Positions 1-12,280 of a stretch of DNA of 64,000 bases are shown here, one piece after another. Position numbers and translations under genes: made by a program. The stretch is taken from contig CM027382.1 in NCBI GenBank assembly GCA_015680905.1, positions 15,163,501 through 15,227,500 of the forward strand, given 5' to 3'. Position 1 is the first letter of the stretch. Every line of letters starts with the position of its first letter. Origin of the DNA: Coptis chinensis. Its lineage: Eukaryota; Streptophyta; Magnoliopsida; Ranunculales; Ranunculaceae. The notes below the pieces were generated by a model that ran no database searches, was not told the origin of the DNA, and worked only from the letters and a program-made list of their open reading frames with translations.

Positions 1-23
1 ACACTAAAAACCTTCAACAACCT

Positions 24-3000
24 TCACATGCTTGGCCTCATGTTGAGGCGCGAAGCAAGCTTCTGTCCCAGAGACTTGTCAGCCTGTTCAAAAAGACAAA
101 AACATAAGCTAGGCAACAAATAATTTCATAAAACTACTTTAGGCAGTCTTTGTACTAATTCTCTCTATGCATGTGACGTCAATATAAATGTTTTTAGCAC
201 CAATTCTCTTGACAAAATCATTTACACTACTTCGTTACCAACCAATACCACCTAGTGGGAAACTTTGGTTGTAGAATGGAGCCTTACCTGAGACCAGTAT
301 GAAATCCAGATACTGCGGATCTCGTGGGTGACCCTTGGGTCCGACAAAGCATCAACCCACCGGCAGATGAACCGCTCTTGCCTGCAAACATAATAACATT
401 TGGAAGTCATGTTAGAATTTAATTTAAGGTCTATACAATTGCATAAACAATGCAACAAAATTTACCTGTCTGGTGCAAAGGACCGGTATCTTTCTCCAGG
501 CTGCTTGAAGTTGTTCTCCTTTTCAATGATACACTGTTTAACCACAAAACACATTTTGTACTTAAGATTTCCACAGTTTCTAACAAATTTTTATTGGAAG
601 ATCACGGAAACAAAATCACAGTAACAATCCAAAAATGCTTAAACAACTGAAACTGCTTAAATACCTAGTTCACTTTACTCTTTTTATTTTTATTTTTTTG
701 GACACAAGCACAAAAAAATCCTTCAACTCATCAGCAGCGGCATATGATTCAGTCTTAATTTATGAATAGGACAACAGGTATTTGATATTGAATAGGAGTA
801 GTGTGTTCAACTAAATAAAAAGGTTTAGTTAAAAAGAAAAAGGCCATGTTATGTCCTACATCCCATTAGTTAAGAAAAGGTTTACTTATTACTGGTGACT
901 AATTAGTTTGTGCCCACTCTTGAGGGTGCACTGTTTTTTGTAATGCTGTGGTGTTATTGGTGAGACTCTCTCTCACTCCCCTTGTACTGTTCTCTATGTT
1001 TATTATATTTCAATAAAACTCACTTATCAAAAAAAAAACATCCCGGCCCACTTTCAGGTCACTATATATTCTACCTCGCTGGACTAAATACCTGAACCAA
1101 CTGAAAACCATGCTGATAATAAAACTGACCTTTTCACGCTTCCCAGCGCATGTAGCTGGTGGAATGGGGACCCCCTCAGCGTGAAGAACAGGATCATACC
1201 TCGATGGGAAGTAATTGACCTACAAAAAACTTCTCTTCAGAAAATTATCTAAAGAGCTAAAACAAAAAAGAACATTAAAGTGTGTAAACTACATCTTGCA
1301 CCATATTATCAGGGATTGTACCTCAAGAACTAAAAGTTTTGACTCCTTATGGCAAATAGGCATTGCTTCAGCTATACAACCTAAACTTTTTTTTTTTACT
1401 TTTTTACAACAAAATAGAATCAGTAATTAAACGTAGACTACCTCCTCATCCCTGTGCATGAAATTCATAAAACCGTCATGATGATTGTTATGATGAGCAC
1501 ACTTGGGAGCATTCACTGGAAGTTGCAAGTAATTTGGTCCAAGCCTGTGCCTCTGGGTATCAGCATAAGAGAATATCCGAGTTTGGAGTAACTTATCTTC
1601 TGAGTAGTATATACCAGGAACTATGATGGCTGGGCAGAAGGCAAGCTGCTCATTCTCTGCAAAAAAGTTATCAATGTTCTTGTTCAGGACCAAGCGGCCC
1701 ACTGGCTGCAAAGGCAGAATATCCTCTGGCCAGGTCTTGGTAACGTCAAGAGGATCAAAGTCAAACTTGTCCTCATGATCAGGATCAATTGTCTGGATAT
1801 AAAGCTTCCACTCAGGGTAGTTTCCAGCCATGATCGAGTCATAAAGATCTTTGGTAGCATGACTGTGATTGGCTCCTCCCACCTTGATGCACTCATCGTC
1901 CAACAGACACTTGACCCCACAGGTGGGTTTCCAATGGAATTTAACATAGCGTGCTTTCCCAGACTTGTTGATGAGATTGTAGGTGTTTACACCTGAACCT
2001 TCCATGTGCCTATAATCCTGTGGAACACCGACATCATCGAAGAGAAAGGTAAACATGTGCAAGCTCTCGGGATGGTGGGAGAAAAAGTCAAGGATCCTCC
2101 AATTCTCCTGAATGTGGCATTTTGGATTTGGTTTGAGAGCGTGAACCATATCTGGAAACTTCATTCCATCACGAATGAAGAACACCGGAAAATTGTTCCC
2201 CACTAGATCAAAGTTGCCCTGATGACAAGTAAGGTAACAGCTGATATAAATAAATAAATAGAAGATCGTTGAAAGGTTTGAAAGTAGCAGTCAAAGTAAG
2301 CTTAAATCATATGTCTTCAGTCGGATAGAAGTTAATATATTGTAACAACATCTTGCATTCAAAGTTTAAGGCCAATTTGACAAATCATTCAACAATGTCG
2401 TAAGCATCCTAAACTGCCAATTACAAGATATATATCTGAGCGATGCTACTTCATACCCAGGGCTCAAAGATAGATACACACCTAGAAGTCATAAAGATAG
2501 GCATACACACACCTGGAAGTCATAAATTAACTCCAAATCCACCACCCAATCAGTAGAGTTTCCATATGTAGTCAAGATCACTTTCTCCTGACAACCATCA
2601 TTATGAATTTATGATGAAATAGCCAGTTTAAGTATCCTTTACTGGACCAATCAAATGGTTGGTCCTTACTAATCTCGTGCTCGGACTCATAAAATTCCTG
2701 TAATACAGGAACGTCAGGGCTAACACTTCATGTTCATCATCAATTGTTTTTATATGTTTAACGAAGATAAAATGTACCAAATGTTTCTTATATAGATTAG
2801 AGCAAAATCATGTTCTTCATCAATCGGATGCTAATTCGAAGTCTCCCAGCAAGATCATTTTCGTAGCTGCTGAGAAAAAAATGTATAGTACCTCTCTGGT
2901 ATAGAACTTCACAGCAAAACCCCGAGGGTCTCTCAAGGTTTCAGGGCTTCCACGCTCATGAATAACAGTAGAGAACCGTACAATAACTTGCGTTTGGACT

Positions 3001-4360
3001 CCGGGGGATCGTAGGAAATCAGCACATGTGAGATGGGAAATATCATGGGTGACTTCAAAGAATCCTTTCGCACTTGCTCCCCTAGCGTGAACTACACGCT
3101 CTGGAATACGCTCGCGATCAAAATTAGCAAGTTTCTCCACCAAATGATAATCCTCAAGTAGAATTGGACCTGCAAATTGAAACATAATTCAAATCTGAAA
3201 TTGTCTGAAAATGAAGGCTTAAATGAAGAATGCAAGAAAGAAAAGCATAAGGGAAATATGTCAGTAAAATCTGTCACTACCGAGTACCAAACAACACTTT
3301 CCACTTGAATTCCACCAATAACGTAATACTTTATGAAGTTGATGCTTCTAGGCAATTTAAGATAATACAGAATGGAAGCCTAAAGCCAACAAATCTCAGA
3401 AAGAATCTACAATCAATTCATTTATTGAAATAAGGAATCTCTAAACGATCCGATGCAAGCTAGATCCCCACATCAACATACTCGTCCAATATGGAAGGAT
3501 TATAATGTTAAAGCTAAAAAAAACTACAATAGGAAAAACCCGAGAGAGATCATATTTGGCTCGGTACAACTAACTTTTATAAGAAAAAAAAAACACATAC
3601 AATAACTGGATCTTATCGCCGCAAGGGGGAGGGCGGATTCAGAGTAAAAGCATGCCTGTCAAATATAGAATATCAAGTCCGCTAAATGGCAAGACCCTAA
3701 CAACTATGCATCACGATCAAGTATATACTATATAAGCTAGGAATTCATGTACGACTCTAGTACCATCAACTATTAAAATTAGGTTAACAAAGACGACATA
3801 ACCAGTACAATGAGATTAAACAAAACAGAGTGACTACCTCTAGGTCCAACAGTGAAAGATGAGTTATTGTTCCAAACAGGAGCTCCAGAATTTGTTGTGA
3901 AGTAGCGCGAGTTATGAGCACTTGAAGGGACTGACTACATCAATTCCATAAAACAAATGTAAATATAAGTAGAGTGTACTCAAACTGAATAGTGAAAACA
4001 AATGTATCACAAGGAAACAGATCAAAAGATTAAAAGTTTCTGATTAATTTAATATCAATCAACAAACCCCACTAACTTCACTTTATCAAAGATAGCAAAA
4101 ATTTATAAATCCATGAAAAATGAATAGCATAAGAATGCATATTTCAGCTCAAAATATGATATACATAAGCAATTTTTTTTTACTGGAAAACCAAGCATCA
4201 AACTGAAATCCATTTGTGGGATCATATCAAACTGAATATGCCATTAGCCAGCTTCTACCAGAAAGACAGACAATACAGAAACAAGAAATATAGGTGCAAT
4301 CTATATTGAGGATGAAAGAATGAAGTTAGTAATAAAGAGTGTTACCTTGTAAGGATCCAT
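24..4360 (-). CDS. CAT: Catalase, complete, 8 coding exons
   Basis: Haem catalase that converts hydrogen peroxide to water and oxygen in peroxisomes. Exons (minus order): 4346-4360, 3838-3934, 2892-3169, 1442-2218, 1130-1219, 466-533, 288-381 and 24-83, all joined at GT-AG with consistent phase. They give 492 residues, the usual length of plant catalases. Key residues fall at the expected numbers: distal His65 (in [11 protein letters not shown]), Asn138 (GNFDLVGNN) and the haem-ligand Tyr348 (RIFSYADTQ). The first exon encodes only MDPYK. The C-terminus ends LNMRPSM after a QKLASRL stretch, the region that carries the non-canonical peroxisomal signal in plant catalases. The 3' UTR lies beyond the window edge. 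No break is seen, so the gene looks functional. Which CAT paralogue it is cannot be settled here. Confidence 0.98.
865..1037 (+). mobile_element. Short retroposed insert with poly(A) in catalase intron 5
   Basis: This stretch ends in AATAAA, a short spacer and a run of nine or more A, like the 3' end of a reverse-transcribed RNA. The 7-bp word ACATCCC occurs immediately before it (858-864) and after the A run (1038-1044), as expected for a target-site duplication. It lies antisense to the catalase transcript. A 5'-truncated LINE or a SINE is most likely, but no coding or tRNA-like part is visible. Confidence 0.4.
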
Positions 4361-4827
4361 GGGGATGGTGATACAGAACAACAACTTTCCTCTCTTTATA
4401 TTGAGTCCACTTTTAATATTGCAGTCACCTTCAAGACTTTTAGAACTTCGATGTGGATAACGATGTATGATTGACTGCAAACTTTGTCTTCAAGTGCGTT
4501 GCACACTTGCAATCTTGCGTACATATACATGTTCTAATTTTATTTTAATTTAGAAATGAGTGCTTGGTTTTTAAAGCTTTGGGTAAGTAAAAAATGAGTG
4601 CTGTTCTTGTAGAACTATGGAATATCCAAAATTAATACAAACAATAACCATTAACACATCCACTTATGATGAAATATCCACTTATGATGAAATATCCATA
4701 AAATTAATTTTACTATGAAATAAAAAGGATAGAAAGTTGTTATCATAGACAAAAGAGTCCATGGACACACAATAACACATTATTTTTAATGTTGGTATAG
4801 CTAGACCACCTCTGAGGATGAAGAGCT
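4361..4827. other. Spacer between catalase and ZAT-like gene
   Basis: This 467-bp AT-rich spacer must hold the catalase promoter and 5' UTR and the 3' UTR of the upstream zinc-finger gene. A TATA-like word on the minus strand at 4394-4402 is close to the catalase ATG, possibly too close to be the functional TATA box. A direct repeat of CACTTATGATGAAATATCC occurs twice near 4661-4697. Confidence 0.4.
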
Positions 4828-5565
4828 CTAATCAATCTCTATGGGAGGAGGCAAGTTTAGATCCAAAAGGCCATGTGGTATATGGTCATCCCTTCTCTCC
4901 AAATGGCACCTTTGATGCCCTCCAAGGGCTTCACCACTTGAAACCACGGTCATCTTCTTTTCTTCCTCACCATCCTTTGGTCCAATACTAGTCGAACCAC
5001 CCTCCACATTTTTGTGACCATCTAATGCTTGGTGACTACTCAAAGAATCAGTATCCAAACCTCCAGCACCTGAACGCCCTGCGATTAAGTCCACAGCATC
5101 GTTTTGTCTAGGATCAAAAGTCTGCAATGGCGCGACCTCCATTGCTCTAGACCCACTTGACAGCATCAACAAAGTTGCTGCAACCTCACGAACCCTCTTA
5201 GGAAAAAATGTAGTACTCCTTCCAACCTTTCGGGGTGGATTCATACCACGCCATTGTCTTTCAGGATGGCTCCTCATGTGCCCATACAAGGCCTTCCGTG
5301 ACGAAAATTTTCTATTGCACTCACTACAACGAGGGGTATTAAACTCAGTTTTCTTAACAATTTTTCGCTTTGACAATTTGTTCAAAGGCGAAACATTTCC
5401 AACTTGAATGAATTTGGATCTTTTTTTCGTATGATTTTCATAGGATTCAACCTGGGACCCAATGTTAAGTGGTCCATTGACTCCATTCAAGCTTTCTTGG
5501 CTAGAGGAATTTGGAGAGTTTTTTGTAGTGAACATTTCAGTATGGCAACAGGAAAAAACAAACAA
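4828..5565 (-). CDS. ZAT-like C2H2 zinc-finger protein with EAR motif, single exon
   Basis: Probable nuclear transcriptional repressor. The intronless frame gives 245 residues from the first ATG; a second ATG at residue 11 (5535) is an equally plausible start. One intact C2H2 finger is seen (Cys80, Cys83, His96, His100) with the KALYGHMRSHPERQWRG block typical of the ZAT2/ZAT3 group instead of QALGGH. A basic nuclear-localisation-like KRKIVKK lies at 66-72. A DLNLPP EAR repression motif is at 235-240. Two further finger-like pieces keep the helix signature but have no cysteine pair: SHQALDGHKN (177-186) and SGEALGGHQRCH (210-221). They align in order with fingers 2 and 3 of three-finger ZAT proteins. 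The protein may therefore bind DNA with a single finger, or be drifting toward loss of function. No stop or frameshift is seen. Confidence 0.85.
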   Translation of the reverse strand: MFVFSCCHTEMFTTKNSPNSSSQESLNGVNGPLNIGSQVESYENHTKKRSKFIQVGNVSPLNKLSKRKIVKKTEFNTPRCSECNRKFSSRKALYGHMRSHPERQWRGMNPPRKVGRSTTFFPKRVREVAATLLMLSSGSRAMEVAPLQTFDPRQNDAVDLIAGRSGAGGLDTDSLSSHQALDGHKNVEGGSTSIGPKDGEEEKKMTVVSSGEALGGHQRCHLERRDDHIPHGLLDLNLPPPIEID

Positions 5566-6963
5566 TGTGTGTGAAAATTCTTCTTCTTGTTATCATGTTA
5601 TGTAGAGAGCGGTTACTTCCTTTTTGGGACGAATTGAAGTAGACAGTTATTTCCAGTTATTACTTATCCTAATTTGCTGTGTGCTGACAACTAACCTTTT
5701 TTAAAATCTTCAGCTTGGGTTATCTTTTCGCATATGGAAATGCCAAAGCCCAGATCCATCTGTTTGTATTACAAATTTGTAATATGATTTGTAGACCATG
5801 AACATATTTTAGCTTGAACCTCTAAAGGGTTGATCCAAATGCATCCTTAGTACTTACTAGATCACAACATATTACATTGACGCTACTGTTACTGGGTCCT
5901 TAGTGTTGGTGGGACTGAAAACGAGCTGCTGGCTGATCACTTTCTTGCAGTTGCATTTGTAAGTTGTAACTCAATCACAGAAACATGGCCGTGCATGGAG
6001 CCGTACGTCTCTCACTTTACTACAAACGTGTACAGCGATCACGGGATCAGCCGGGCCCATGACGAACCCATAGGCTTCAGGCCTCAGCCCACTTCGTTGT
6101 AGCCAGCTGCACAGAGTGCAATTAAGGTTTGTTAGTAAAGTTCATTAAGAAATTAAAGTATCCCATCAATACAAAAAACAAATTACCATTTTATATAAAT
6201 TCAAAGAATATCTTCCAACAAATTCAGTAACAATTTCAATTGGAAAAGATCCACCTTTAAATTCCTAAGATTGCTACTTGAAAACGAATTTAATACCCTA
6301 TCCATAGGATTTAGGAAACAAAAATTACCTCAATAATTTAGGAATTTTTTTGTTTTTGGCCCAAGCTTGAATGCAATTTCTTAATAATCCCCAGAGGGTG
6401 TGTCTAATATAGCTGTACCTATGTGCATGTTGCTTATCCATTGAATTCCTTGATCACTTAAAATTTGGCCAAATAAGTAACACCAAAATTGGGGGAGGGG
6501 TGTGAATTCACATAAAGTTTGACGGATTTTTTGGTCTCTTAGCTCATTCAAAGGTACCAGAAAGGAAGAAAAATGTGTCATAAAGTATTGTAAAGTTTGG
6601 ACTTTGGAGCAATGTTTTTCAATTAAATTAAATTTTCAACCATTGTAAAATATTCATGAGCTTCGAAATCTTCCTCATGTAACACCTTTACTTTCTATTT
6701 AATTTATATCTTATGTATCATACCTGTGCTCTATTTCTGTCTTTGTTAGATGGCCAACTTCATAGTTTTTTTCATTTCAAAAGTATTCCATACATTGTTT
6801 GCTTTCCATAAAAGTTTCGGTTAAAAATTTATTGTCTTTGCTTTCTCAGCCAAATGTCCAATACAAAGGAATAAACCACATTAAGAAACTTTGTCATTTC
6901 TCCAATTGTACCACATATACGTTTCTTCTGCATCTATATCCTACCAACTTAGACTTCTCCACA
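5566..6963. other. Divergent intergenic region, ZAT-like / PLC-X genes
   Basis: About 1.4 kb between two divergently transcribed genes, so it should contain both promoters. It is mostly AT-rich with a more GC-rich island near 5930-6120. Only short chance frames are present. I see no coding, RNA or transposon signature that I can support. Confidence 0.5.
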
Positions 6964-9900
6964 ATGGGTCTTTTCAAAAGCGTGCTTTTTATCATAGTGT
7001 TTGCTTCTTTCACTGTTGCTAATGCTTGTTCCAATGGGCAATGCAAGGTGAGCTGTTTTTGTTCTTCATGTTTATCCGACTGGTTCTTATTTTGGTTTCT
7101 GTTGATCATATTTGAGTTCGTTGATTTCATTTTCTTGGGTTTGTTGATTTTTATTTCTATTATAGCTCCTTGATGAATGCTCGTCAAATGAGGATTGTGA
7201 GGCTGGACTATATTGTTCCTCATGTCCACAAGGATTTTCAGGTACAAGATGTGTGAGAACAACCATTACAGACCAATTCAAGTTACTGGTAACTACTTTG
7301 TGGCAATATTTTTAATTAATTTTGTTCAGAGTAGTGACTTCCTCAACTCAGTATGCTTTGGTCTAGTGAGTAGTGACTTCCTCAACCGTTTTCAGTATTA
7401 AATTTTGGGCTATCTTAAAAAGGGGCATATGCTAAACATGTTTTTAAGTGCAGAAATGTATGTCTGCCAACGTGTATTCCCTGCAAGCATTTCTGAACTA
7501 TGGCGTACGATAAGAAATTAAAGAACATGTATGGTATTTAGAAATGAATATACAGTATGTCACTATTGATGTGCAAATCCTACGAGATCGATTTTGTTGG
7601 AGTTATCCCTCAAATGAGGAGAAAAAGGAGTTCAGCTTGTTTGTAGAAGCCTGAGCGCGCACGCGCTCTTATTAATCTTGCTCAAGGTGCGCCCACGCCC
7701 ATGCCTTGGATGACTTCCAGTGTTTTCAGGGTGCGCACTCGATATTGGCCTTGCCAAGAGTGCGCTCGCGCCCATGCCTAAATTTAGAAGAATTCTATTT
7801 TTGCAGAACCACGAGTTTGCAATACAAGTTGGGATTTTTGGCAAAACCTAATTAAGTCAGAAAACAAGAAAATACACAGCACATAGAGAGAAAACCCAAT
7901 CTTGAAAGCAATCAAGATTGAGAGATAATCTTTACAGAGAGACAAGCCTGTAAAGAGAGAAGAGTGATCTAGTAAGGTGAGAGATTGAAAGAAGTGATTG
8001 TAATCTTTCTTCCTACTTTATAAAAGGATTAGCTCTTGTGGAAGTAGGCACTATTGGCCGAACCACAGTATATCTTTGTGTTGTGGTATGTTTTTACTGT
8101 TTTACATTATTATCTGTTATTAATAGTTGTTTAGCGAGTTGGGCATATTAGCTAGATTGTAGGAAATATTTAGATTGTTGATTAGAGTTGTTATTGATCC
8201 TAGTACAAATTATCTATGTAGTGCGGATCGATTGGTATCGGATTAAATCCAAACAGATTTTGCTACATTTGGCTAAATATAGACTGGCGGTCTATGTGAA
8301 CTAAAAGTGTCTCCATCAACAACCGTTCTGCGGGCTTTACTTGTTTTCACTGACTACTTACAAGAGTCATTCTCCAAGCAAAAGAGAATAAGATCCTTTA
8401 AGTTTTGCACCCTGTGTCGAGATACAACTTTTCAAGGCTTATACGAAATCACCATACCTTAGACAAACATGCTGAATATATTGCAATATATGGGTGAAAT
8501 TTTTGTTTGTGTAATTAAACAATCTTTGTTTAAAAACTTATTTGTGCTCTTCTCTTCGTCCACTCCGACAGAATAATTCATTGCCGTTCAATAAATATGC
8601 ATTCCTGACGACACACAATGCTTTTGCAATTGACGGGTACCCTTCACATACGGGAGTTCCTCGAGTTACCTTCTCAAACCAAGAAGACAGTATCACTCAG
8701 CAGTTAAATGTACTGTGATCTACCATTAATTTTAACACAATTTTGGTACTAATTGCAATTTAGTTAAACTAAATATGTTGCTTCTAAACAGAATGGTGCT
8801 CGAGCATTGATGCTTGATACCTATGACTTTGAGGGAGATATATGGCTGTGCCATTCAAATGGTGGAAAATGCAATATTTTTACTGCATTTGTGAGTTCTT
8901 CATATCATTGATTCTATAATATATCAAAGTTCTCTTCATTTATAATCTTTATGGTTCACCTTAGTTTGGCTAATTCTTAATTCACTTTCTAGGGGCCAGC
9001 TTTGGACACCTTAAAAGAAATAGAAGCGTTTTTAGCATCAAATCCATCAGAAATAGTCACTTTGATTTTGGAAGACTATGTAGAAACACCAAATGGCTTG
9101 ACAAATGTTTTCACCAGTGCTGGTTTGATGAAGTATTGGTTTCCTTTGTCAAAGATGCCACAAAATGGGAAGGATTGGCCTTTGGTGAGTGATATGGTTG
9201 CTAATAACCAAAGACTTATTGTTTTTACTTCTAAAAGGGCTAAGCAAGATACTGAAGGAATAGCTTATCAATGGAACTACATGGTTGAAAACCAGTGTAA
9301 GTAACTAATGTCCTTACTTACACATGCTGACATGCATGTGTGTGCGTGTAAATTTGCCATATCCATATCCTTGCATATTGAAGCTCGATCTAAGCTAAGG
9401 GCTCTTCTGTTTTATCAAATTTTAGATGGAAATGATGGAATGAAAGCGGGAAGTTGTCCTAATAGAGGTGAATCTAGCCCACTAGATGACAAGAGTAAAT
9501 CTTTGGTCTTGGTGAACTACTTTTATTCAATTCCAATCAAGCAATTATCATGTGAAAGTAACTCTGGGGATCTCATCAACATGCTTCATACCTGCTACGG
9601 TTCAGCCGCTAACAGATGGGCAAACTTTGTTGCAGTTGATTACTACAAGGTATGTTTACACTTTAAACATCAAATTTAAAAAATGACAGCATGTAAGCAT
9701 GGCTCTTGATTGGGATGTTCTTGTAAAGAAATTTGTAGCAAGTAAACTGCATCAAAGTATTACCAAAGTATCATAATGGTGTCTTCATTAGTAATTTAGT
9801 ATCTTCTAGTTTTTTCCTGTTAGTTGGAATTACTTGAAAACTAAATTTTAGCAATATGCAAGCACGCATACTCACATACTCATAAGCACGCCTCTGTTTT

Positions 9901-10536
9901 GTAAAAAAAAACATTTCAAAATACAGAAAAGCGAAGGAGGAGGATCATTTCAAGCTACAGACATGCTGAATGGAAGGCTGCTATGCGGATGCGACGACGT
10001 CCATGCATGTGTGGTAAGATGTTCACAACATACCTAATGTTGGGGCACATAAGTGGAATATATAGACAGGAATAGGTTCATAAAGGCTGATCTTAAAATG
10101 TACAATTCATGATTAGGCTCAGATGTTCGAACTATGGTATATATCAATGAAGCGTAAGAAGCAACTGACTCATGACTCAGAGTTACATACTCATACTTAA
10201 AAGTTGGACTCACAATCATTCAATCAACTTGCGAGACAAGAAATGTCTTACAGTGAGTTGTATGCATGCAACTCACGAGTGATTTACGTCTCAGATAATT
10301 CAACAAAATCTTAAATATAACTGTAAACCATGTCCTGACATTGAATCCACCGGATGCCCTTTTGAATCCTTGTTCAATGTGTTGTGATTATCCTCAGTTG
10401 TGCTTCTGCGATCAATAACTTTGTTGTGTCAATTGTCATGTAAAACATATAAATAATTATCTTCATTCACATATATATTAAAAATATCATTATGGTGCAG
10501 CCAGGGTCTACATCTGGAGCATGCACCCCTCCATGA
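6964..10536 (+). CDS. Secreted PI-PLC X-domain protein (At5g67130-like), 8 exons
   Basis: Plant protein with only the X half of a phosphoinositide phospholipase C; its substrate is not established. Exons: 6964-7047, 7166-7288, 8572-8709, 8792-8890, 8993-9296, 9426-9649, 9927-10013 and 10501-10536, with consistent phases, giving 364 residues. Residues 1-21 form a hydrophobic signal peptide. A short Cys-rich segment follows (CSSNEDCEAGLYCSSC, about 33-48). The X domain starts near 70 with the two catalytic-type histidines: His84 in FLTTHNAF and His136 in DIWLCHSNGG. The ending GSTSGACTPP then stop comes from a 36-bp last exon. Family members are often longer with a GPI-anchor tail; no such hydrophobic tail is encoded here, so this form would be secreted or vacuolar. 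Intron 2 is enlarged to about 1.3 kb by LTR-like sequence. Confidence 0.9.
7595..8321 (+). mobile_element. LTR-like sequence in intron 2 of the PLC-X gene
   Basis: The piece begins TGTTGGAG and can be closed at ATCAACA, which resembles the TGTTGG/CCAACA ends of copia LTRs. It holds a TATA-like TTTATAAAAGG near 8019 and a GC-rich upstream part, in LTR-like order. No primer-binding site, coding region or matching target duplication was found. It could be a solo LTR or a fragment; the edges are guesses. Confidence 0.3.
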
Positions 10537-12280
10537 GACTCCAATGCTCAGTGAACTTGAAGCGCCCAGTGGCGGTAGGTAATATTCAGATTGTGATATC
10601 TGTTATCCTTACAGGGAAGGTGAATGGATGTGAAAAGATCTCTACTACTAAGTGTCCAAGTAGGAAAAGTTGGCATCTATATCAAATAGAAAGTTTTCCT
10701 TTTATATATCTCTCTCTCAAAAAAAAATTTCCGGTACTGTATCTCACCACTTGATGGGGTTAGTTAAGAGTCCCTTCAAGTGCAAATGTGCACGGAGAGG
10801 TCCTGTGTATCGTTGTCATTTTCTTAATTTCTTGTTTTATGAGGAGAAAACAAATCGCGTTACTGAGAAGGAACGTTTTAGTCCAGAGAAATCGTGTTCA
10901 TATACAGCAAAATTGGGCACATGTGCATAACATTACAGGGCTTTTGGATATATCGAAATCAAGTACCATGTATAACAATTTTCTTGTTCACTTTCATCTT
11001 ATGTCAATGTACTAAGAAACATGGTGGAACAGGGTCCAGTTAGATTGAAACTAGTAATATACTTACTATCCTGCAAAACCAAGTGATAGTAGTAACAAAA
11101 GCTGCGCCTGTCGGATTTCAATGCAACATTTCGTACCAAACTTGTAGATGTACTTGCAGATAACATACTTAACTAGAGGAGTTGGATTTGAACCTCTCCG
11201 CTGCTTTGTGCTAAAGTACTTTTTATAAGCCTGCATTCATGGCTGAGAAGCCCGACAACACCCTTGTTGTGCTCTTGGTAAGAATCAAGTGGTTTCATAC
11301 AAAAATAATATTTCGAATGTTTCCTACATATAAAGGTAGACCAGTGAAACTCTGACATTCTACTAGTGGATCATCTTCAGTACCTGTGACAGAATGAAAC
11401 TTCTTCTAAAAAGGTATCTGGGGTACATTTCTAAATATTTCTGAGCAGGGGTTGGAAGCTACTCTTGTACATTCGCTTTCCTCTAAGATGAAAATAAAAC
11501 AACGAAAGAGGTCGGACGAAGAAGAAAGGAGAAAAGCTCAAGGAGGGTCACTTTACCTCTTCCCTTCCCTGTTACCCTGTCATGGCACTGTCAATGGTTT
11601 TAAAATGACAAGTCCAACAAATAGCAGAGATTAAAACTCAAAAGTTGGCGCCCTTTAACAAAAAGCACCAAACATCCTTATAAACCAGGTAATTGTGCTA
11701 AATATACCGGAGTCAACAGTATCGGAGGCGACTTGTGTTCCCAGCCACTTGATTAGATTCCATCAACCACTCCTTGGCAAAATACTTAATATTATGTCGG
11801 TAGAAACATAGATTATATGTGAATTATATTAGAGTAAAATGAGACGGTACTTCAGTTATTACTAGGAACGGTTAAAGGCTAGATGTTACTACCTAAGGTT
11901 TCACGCAGTGGTGTCCTGACAGGGAGAAGTGGTATAAAAGTTAGTAGTAAGATACTACGATGAACCCTATCATTCTAATTCAAGAAGTGTACAGAAAATA
12001 AAATTGGGATATTCTTCAACGAAGCACATAACAAATAAAAACAAGAAACACCAAACCAAGGATTACACTTTATTGGAACCTAGAAGATCAAAAGAGTTCA
12101 ACCTTCTAAGTACGTTGCCTACTTGAGGAGTCAGAAATGATAACTAGACAATCACCTAACCACAAACTTCAATACATAATGAAACAGGCCACAATACTTG
12201 TTCTTTGGTAGAAAGAAGCAAAAGCCCAAATAAAATATCACCGAAGCAAGATAATGTGCAAATTGCATACTTAATTGCTC
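10537..12280. other. Intergenic region between convergent genes
   Basis: About 1.7 kb between the 3' ends of the PLC-X gene and the conserved unknown gene. It should contain both 3' UTRs. Only short open frames without family resemblance are present. I see no transposon ends or RNA genes that I can defend. Confidence 0.5.

Noticed and set aside
9308-9679. Alternative start of a second PLC-X protein at exon 6
   Set aside because: The frame is read-through from intron sequence into exon 6 of the annotated gene; the splice acceptor at 9425 gives the conserved protein.
11170-11215. tRNA gene or SINE suggested by a B box-like GGTTCAAATCC on the minus strand
   Set aside because: No A box at the correct distance, no cloverleaf pairing and no tail or flanking repeats could be found.
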